This document shows, one piece after another, positions 40,268 through 43,945 of a DNA stretch of 43,945 nt (its first letter is position 1; each line of letters starts with the position of its first letter). Position numbers and translations under genes: made by a program. The stretch covers positions 852 through 44,796 of the forward strand of contig MHBQ01000093.1 in assembly GCA_001803315.1 (NCBI GenBank). The letters run 5' to 3'. The DNA comes from Lentisphaerae bacterium RIFOXYC12_FULL_60_16. GTDB taxonomy: Bacteria; Verrucomicrobiota; Kiritimatiellia; UBA8416; YA12-FULL-60-10. The notes below the pieces were generated by a model. The model searched no databases and had not been told where the DNA came from. It worked only from the letters and a program-made list of their open reading frames with translations.

Positions 40268-40998
40268 CGTTTCACCTCCGGTTCAATACCGCCGAACCGG
40301 CGGCTTCGTCGAGCGTAGTCATCCAAGGCCGCCCGGAAATGCGGTTCACGGAAATCCGGCCAGCAGACCGGGGTCACGTATAGTTCGGCGTAGGATAACT
40401 GCCACAGCAGGAAATTGCTGATCCGCATCTCCCCGCTGGTCCGTATCAACAGGTCGGGATAGGGAATGTCCGGCGCATACAGGTTGGCCGCCACACAGGC
40501 TTCGTCCACGGACTCCGGCTGGAGCGTTCCCGCCTTCACCTGTTCGGCAATCCGACGCGCGGCATGGGCAATCTCGGTCCGCCCCCCGTAACTCAAGGCC
40601 AGGACCAATTGATGGTCGGTATAACCCGCCGTGCGTTCCATGACCCGGTTCAGGCTGTTCATCACCACGTCCGGCAGATCCGCCAGCCGGCCGATCACCC
40701 GCAAGCGGACCCGGTTCTCATGCAACTCATGCTCCTGGTCATCCATGAACCGGACCAGCAACCGCATCAGGCCGTCCACCTCGGCTTTGGGACGGGACCA
40801 GTTTTCCACGCTAAAGGCATACAGCGTCAGAAATTCCACACCGGCATCGCGGCAGGCCTTGATGACCACCCGGACGGACTGCGCGCCCGCTTCATGCCCT
40901 TTCAGGCGCGGGGATCCGCGTTCCTTGGCCCAGCGGCCATTGCCATCCATGATGATGGCCACATGCCGGGGCACCGGGTTTACACGATTATCCGCCAC
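40264..40998 (-). CDS. uppS: Undecaprenyl diphosphate synthase
   Basis: A 244-residue cytosolic cis-prenyltransferase that extends FPP with isopentenyl units to the lipid carrier for peptidoglycan and surface polysaccharides. HVAIIMDGNGRWA includes catalytic Asp18; TLYAFSVENWSRP, ALSYGGRTEIAHA and PDLLIRTSGEMRISNFLLWQ are the other signature blocks. Length is normal. It starts 33 bases after the purA stop, and its stop overlaps cdsA. Confidence 0.97.
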   Translation of the reverse strand: MADNRVNPVPRHVAIIMDGNGRWAKERGSPRLKGHEAGAQSVRVVIKACRDAGVEFLTLYAFSVENWSRPKAEVDGLMRLLVRFMDDQEHELHENRVRLRVIGRLADLPDVVMNSLNRVMERTAGYTDHQLVLALSYGGRTEIAHAARRIAEQVKAGTLQPESVDEACVAANLYAPDIPYPDLLIRTSGEMRISNFLLWQLSYAELYVTPVCWPDFREPHFRAALDDYARRSRRFGGIEPEVKR

Positions 40999-41031
40999 GC
41001 ATCCTCCATTTCCCGCGGTTGTTCAGACGGG

Positions 41032-42306
41032 TTACAATCCCACGCGCATCGTGCTGTCACGACGCGGTCCGACCGAAAGTATCCCCAGGGGGGCGCCGGT
41101 CAATTCACACAACCGGGCCACATAGCGGTACGCCGCATCCGGCAGATCCTCGTACCGGGTGAGCGTGGAGGTGGCACATTGCCAACCCCCCATTTCCTCG
41201 TAGACGGGCCGGCATCGTTCCAGGATATGGACACTGGCTGGAACCGTATCATACAACTTGCCGTCACATTCGTAGGCCACGCAGATCTTGATTGTCTTGA
41301 GTGAATCCAGCACGTCCAGTTTGGTCACCGCCAGCGTGGTGAACCCGTTCAACCGGCACGCATACCGGGCCACCACCGCATCAAACCATCCGCAACGCCG
41401 CGGCCGCCCGGTCGTGGCGCCGAATTCCACCCCCACCCGTCCCAGGGTTTCCCCCACGGAATCCTTCAACTCGGTCGGGAACGGACCATCCCCCACCCGC
41501 GTCGTGTAGGCCTTGATCACGCCAATGACGTGCTGAACCTGGCCCGGCCCCAATCCGGCTCCGGTACAAGCGCCTCCCGCGGTGGTGTTCGAAGACGTCA
41601 CAAACGGGTAGGTGCCATAATCAATATCCAGCATCGTCCCCTGGGCCCCTTCAAAAAGGATTTTCCGGTCCGCCTTGACCGCTTCATGCAGGATCCCCAA
41701 CGTATCGGTGATGTACGGTTTCAACCGCTCAGCGGCCCGCCGGTAATCCGCCAGCACCACGGCGCCATCCACCGGCTTGCCACCCACCTCGAGGATGGCC
41801 CGGTTGGCATCTTCAATGCGTATGGCCAGCAGTTCCTCGAACCCCGGCGAGACCAGGTCACCCATCCGGATCCCCGTCCGCGAGGTCTTGGCAGAATAGG
41901 CGGGTCCGATACCCCGCTTGGTGGTGCCAATGCGGTCCGACGCACGCCCCGCCTCCCGGCCCTCGTCCAGGACGCGATGATACGGCAACACCACATGGCA
42001 CCGGTCACTGATGAACAGGCGCCCGGCCACCTTGATGCCGGATTGCTCCAACCCGTCGAGCTCAACGAGCAGGGCCAGGGGATCCACCACCAGACCGTTG
42101 CCGATCACGCACACCTTGTCCGGATGCAGGATGCCCGAGGGGATCAGGTGCAGGACATATTTGGCATCCCCCACCTTGACCGTATGCCCGGCGTTGTTGC
42201 CCCCCTGGAACCGGACCACCAGGTCGGCTTCGGAAGCCAGCACATCAATGATCTTCCCCTTGCCTTCATCGCCCCACTGGGCTCCGACGAGTATGGTGCT
42301 GGGCAT
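41032..42306 (-). CDS. purA: Adenylosuccinate synthetase
   Basis: A 424-residue cytosolic enzyme joining IMP and aspartate with GTP to give adenylosuccinate. GAQWGDEGKGKIID is the P-loop-like N-terminal signature with the catalytic Asp, GNNAGHTV holds the catalytic His, and FEGAQGTMLDIDYGTYPFVTSSN is the central signature. The start at 42306 follows AGGAGG; the frame opens slightly upstream. Its product is the substrate of PurB, at the start of the window. It sits between degT and uppS. Confidence 0.97.
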   Translation of the reverse strand: MPSTILVGAQWGDEGKGKIIDVLASEADLVVRFQGGNNAGHTVKVGDAKYVLHLIPSGILHPDKVCVIGNGLVVDPLALLVELDGLEQSGIKVAGRLFISDRCHVVLPYHRVLDEGREAGRASDRIGTTKRGIGPAYSAKTSRTGIRMGDLVSPGFEELLAIRIEDANRAILEVGGKPVDGAVVLADYRRAAERLKPYITDTLGILHEAVKADRKILFEGAQGTMLDIDYGTYPFVTSSNTTAGGACTGAGLGPGQVQHVIGVIKAYTTRVGDGPFPTELKDSVGETLGRVGVEFGATTGRPRRCGWFDAVVARYACRLNGFTTLAVTKLDVLDSLKTIKICVAYECDGKLYDTVPASVHILERCRPVYEEMGGWQCATSTLTRYEDLPDAAYRYVARLCELTGAPLGILSVGPRRDSTMRVGL

Positions 42307-42348
42307 TCGCCCCTCCTTCATTCAGGTTCAACCGGCCGGCCCGGACCG

Positions 42349-43503
42349 TCAGGCCGACACGGCGCTCAACAATACGCGAATCACTTCATCCTGCATCGCT
42401 TCGGTCAGTTCCGGATACACCGGCAAAGCCAGCGTTTCAAGCGCCGCCTGCTCGCTCACCGGGAAATCCCCCTGCCGGTACCCGAGATCCTTGAAACATG
42501 CCTGCAGGTGCAAGGGGACGGGATAGTACACCTCACACCCGATTTCGGCCTGGTTCATGCGTTCGCGCACCGCATCACGGTTGGGTACGCGCACCACATA
42601 CTGGTTGTAGATATGGTGATGAGTCATACCGTCGGCACGGTAAGCGGCCGTGGGAGGCGTTACCGCACGGCCGGCAAATGCGGCATCATACCGGGCCGCA
42701 TGCCGTCGCCGGGCCGCATGCCAGGCATCCAGATGCGGCAACTTGACCCGCAACACCGCCGCCTGGATGGCATCCAGGCGGAAATTCCCCCCCACCATGG
42801 AATGGTAATACTTGGGATGCATCCCATGGTTCCGGATACGCCGGAGCGATTCCGCCAAGGCGGGATCCGAAGTCACCACCATGCCGCCATCGCCGAACCC
42901 ACCCAGATTCTTTGACGGGAAAAAGCTGTAGCAGCCCATGGCACCCATGGCGCCGGCACGCCGCACAGCACCCGCCAGCCGATATTCCGAACCGATAGCC
43001 TGGGCGGCATCCTCGATCACCATCAATTCATGGACACGCGCCAGTTCCATCAACGGCGTCATGTCCGCGCACTGGCCAAACAGATGGACCGGCAGCAAAA
43101 CCTTGGGGCGCAATTTCTTATATCTGGCTGGAGGCGATTCCAGCAGGGCTTTGACCCGTTTCGGATCGAGGTTCAATGTTTCCGGATCCACATCGGCAAA
43201 CCAAGGCGTAGCACCCAACCGTGCAATGCAGCCGGCGGTGGCAAAAAAGGTATACGGGCTGGTAATGACGGCATCACCGGGACCCACCCCCGCCGCCATC
43301 AACGCCGCCAACAGGGCATCGGTTCCGGATGATATTCCGACACCAGCAGTTGCGCCGCAATAAGTTGCGATGTCGCGTTCGAGACCTTCGACAACCGGAC
43401 CCAGGATAAAATGTTGGGAATCGCACACCGCATCCAAAGCTTGGCGGACCTCCTCACGAATCCCGGCGTATTGCGGTTTCAAATCGAGCAACGGCACCTT
43501 CAT
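42349..43503 (-). CDS. DegT/DnrJ/EryC1-type PLP sugar aminotransferase
   Basis: A 384-residue PLP enzyme of the sugar nucleotide aminotransferase family. The PLP lysine is Lys198 in FFPSKNLGGFGDGG; GISSGTDALLAAL binds the phosphate, VIEDAAQAIG has the Asp that contacts the PLP ring, and FRLDAIQAAVL is the conserved C-terminal block. Substrates are usually 3- or 4-keto sugars of nucleotides for lipopolysaccharide, capsule or glycoprotein. The frame is open to 43938, but MKVPLLDLKPQY is the normal family start and GGGGAG is upstream. It is the first gene of the long minus-strand run and is 42 bases from purA. Confidence 0.92.
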   Translation of the reverse strand: MKVPLLDLKPQYAGIREEVRQALDAVCDSQHFILGPVVEGLERDIATYCGATAGVGISSGTDALLAALMAAGVGPGDAVITSPYTFFATAGCIARLGATPWFADVDPETLNLDPKRVKALLESPPARYKKLRPKVLLPVHLFGQCADMTPLMELARVHELMVIEDAAQAIGSEYRLAGAVRRAGAMGAMGCYSFFPSKNLGGFGDGGMVVTSDPALAESLRRIRNHGMHPKYYHSMVGGNFRLDAIQAAVLRVKLPHLDAWHAARRRHAARYDAAFAGRAVTPPTAAYRADGMTHHHIYNQYVVRVPNRDAVRERMNQAEIGCEVYYPVPLHLQACFKDLGYRQGDFPVSEQAALETLALPVYPELTEAMQDEVIRVLLSAVSA

Positions 43504-43837
43504 GACCTGCTCCCCTCGCGCCATCCCCGCGGCAGCCACGATTGCCATCCGCAAAGAAAACCATTCCACGAAAGCCGGTATTCTAGGGTCTTCATCCGTC
43601 AAATCAAGCCGAACAGCCACCCCTCCCCATATTTTATTCCCGGGAACCAAACCCGGACTGACGTCCACAACCTGATGTAGGGTCAGGTGCCACACGCGGA
43701 AAGGCAGGATGCATGCTCCGAATGCGCCGTGGATTTTGAGACCGCAGACGACCGGCTTGACTTTTCGACATTCCGGGAAGACGATCCGGAATTCGGTTCC
43801 ATCCGATTTAACGTAACGAACCCACCGGGAACCAGAC
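43504..43837. other. Intergenic region between divergent genes
   Basis: This stretch separates degT from a possible gene on the plus strand. No structural RNA or repeat is recognised. TTGACT near 43758 lies upstream of the plus-strand start, but no good -10 follows. Open frames in both directions here have no support beyond length. Confidence 0.35.
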
Positions 43838-43945
43838 ATGAAAATATTGTTACCCGATCCGCATGCCCAGGCAAGGGCCGAAGCCGAAACCATCAACGCC
43901 AAACGTGAAATGGTGCTGAATCTTCGAATAAACCGCATCCTGGCG
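43838..43945 (+). CDS. Possible 5' end of a gene leaving the window
   Basis: ATG at 43838 opens 36 codons without a stop to the window edge (MKILLPDPHAQARAE ... NLRINRILA). Codon use is good and the charged, helical sequence resembles the cytoplasmic N-terminus of a membrane-bound sensor kinase or cyclase. CGGGAA is a weak ribosome binding site about seven bases upstream. Too little is present to identify it. Confidence 0.4.
   Translation, partial: MKILLPDPHAQARAEAETINAKREMVLNLRINRILA

Noticed and set aside
1-43945. CRISPR array
   Set aside because: No regularly spaced repeats of suitable length were seen; the repeats found are tandem, palindromic or paired.

Overview
The window is about 44 kb of GC-rich DNA from a Gram-negative bacterium. 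It encodes an outer-membrane barrel-like protein, a lipoprotein-type binding protein, Tat translocase parts, RseP, GspA/GspB-like secretion proteins and the MEP isoprenoid enzymes IspG and Dxr. The mixture of sugar-catabolic cassettes (sugar isomerase/oxidoreductase/URO-D-like, fucose isomerase with a FGGY kinase), right-handed beta-helix proteins and many short intergenic palindromes suggests the PVC superphylum, perhaps Kiritimatiellota. That placement is inference; the window has no rRNA to test it.

Layout. 520-2136 is a secreted beta-helix protein, followed by the decayed 3' end of what looks like a REP-type transposase. 2585-4952 is purB-purM. Next come a small outer-membrane barrel-like protein (minus), a secreted FMN-binding protein (plus), and a three-gene minus-strand sugar operon (TIM-barrel isomerase, Gfo/Idh/MocA oxidoreductase, URO-D-like protein with methyltransferase-type metal ligands). 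9139-9230 is tRNA-Ser(CGA); its 3' end is duplicated just downstream and the second copy is split by two perfect hairpins. A DUF4258/DUF2283 pair follows. 10435-14102 is a cobamide uptake and salvage operon (btuF, btuC, btuD with a C-terminal extension, cobU). 14482-14968 is a BrnT/BrnA-type toxin-antitoxin pair flanked by two copies of a degenerate repeat. 15171-19801 is a minus-strand M1 aminopeptidase plus GH-A glycosidase operon.

20435-24495 is a tightly packed plus-strand run: ABC ATPase, ABC permease, TPR protein with a His-rich tail, ExeA-like ATPase and GspB-like protein. It converges on a minus-strand protein that carries a type II/IV ATPase N-terminal domain but no ATPase. 25680-28817 is a large AsmA-like membrane-anchored protein. 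28963-33513 is a divergent sugar locus: an animal-XYLB-like kinase and a mutarotase-like protein on one side, L-fucose isomerase on the other, with a palindromic operator candidate between them.

33563-43503 is a minus-strand housekeeping run transcribed in the order degT, purA, uppS, cdsA, dxr, rseP, ispG, rluA-like, tatA, tatC. It joins AMP synthesis, isoprenoid precursor and undecaprenyl-PP synthesis, phospholipid activation, intramembrane proteolysis and Tat export. A possible plus-strand gene starts at 43838 and leaves the window.

The least ordinary observations are the tRNA-Ser end duplication split by hairpins, the ABC/His-rich TPR/ExeA/GspB operon next to an ATPase-less MshEN protein, and the XYLB-like kinase paired with fucose isomerase. 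None can be called new without database searches.
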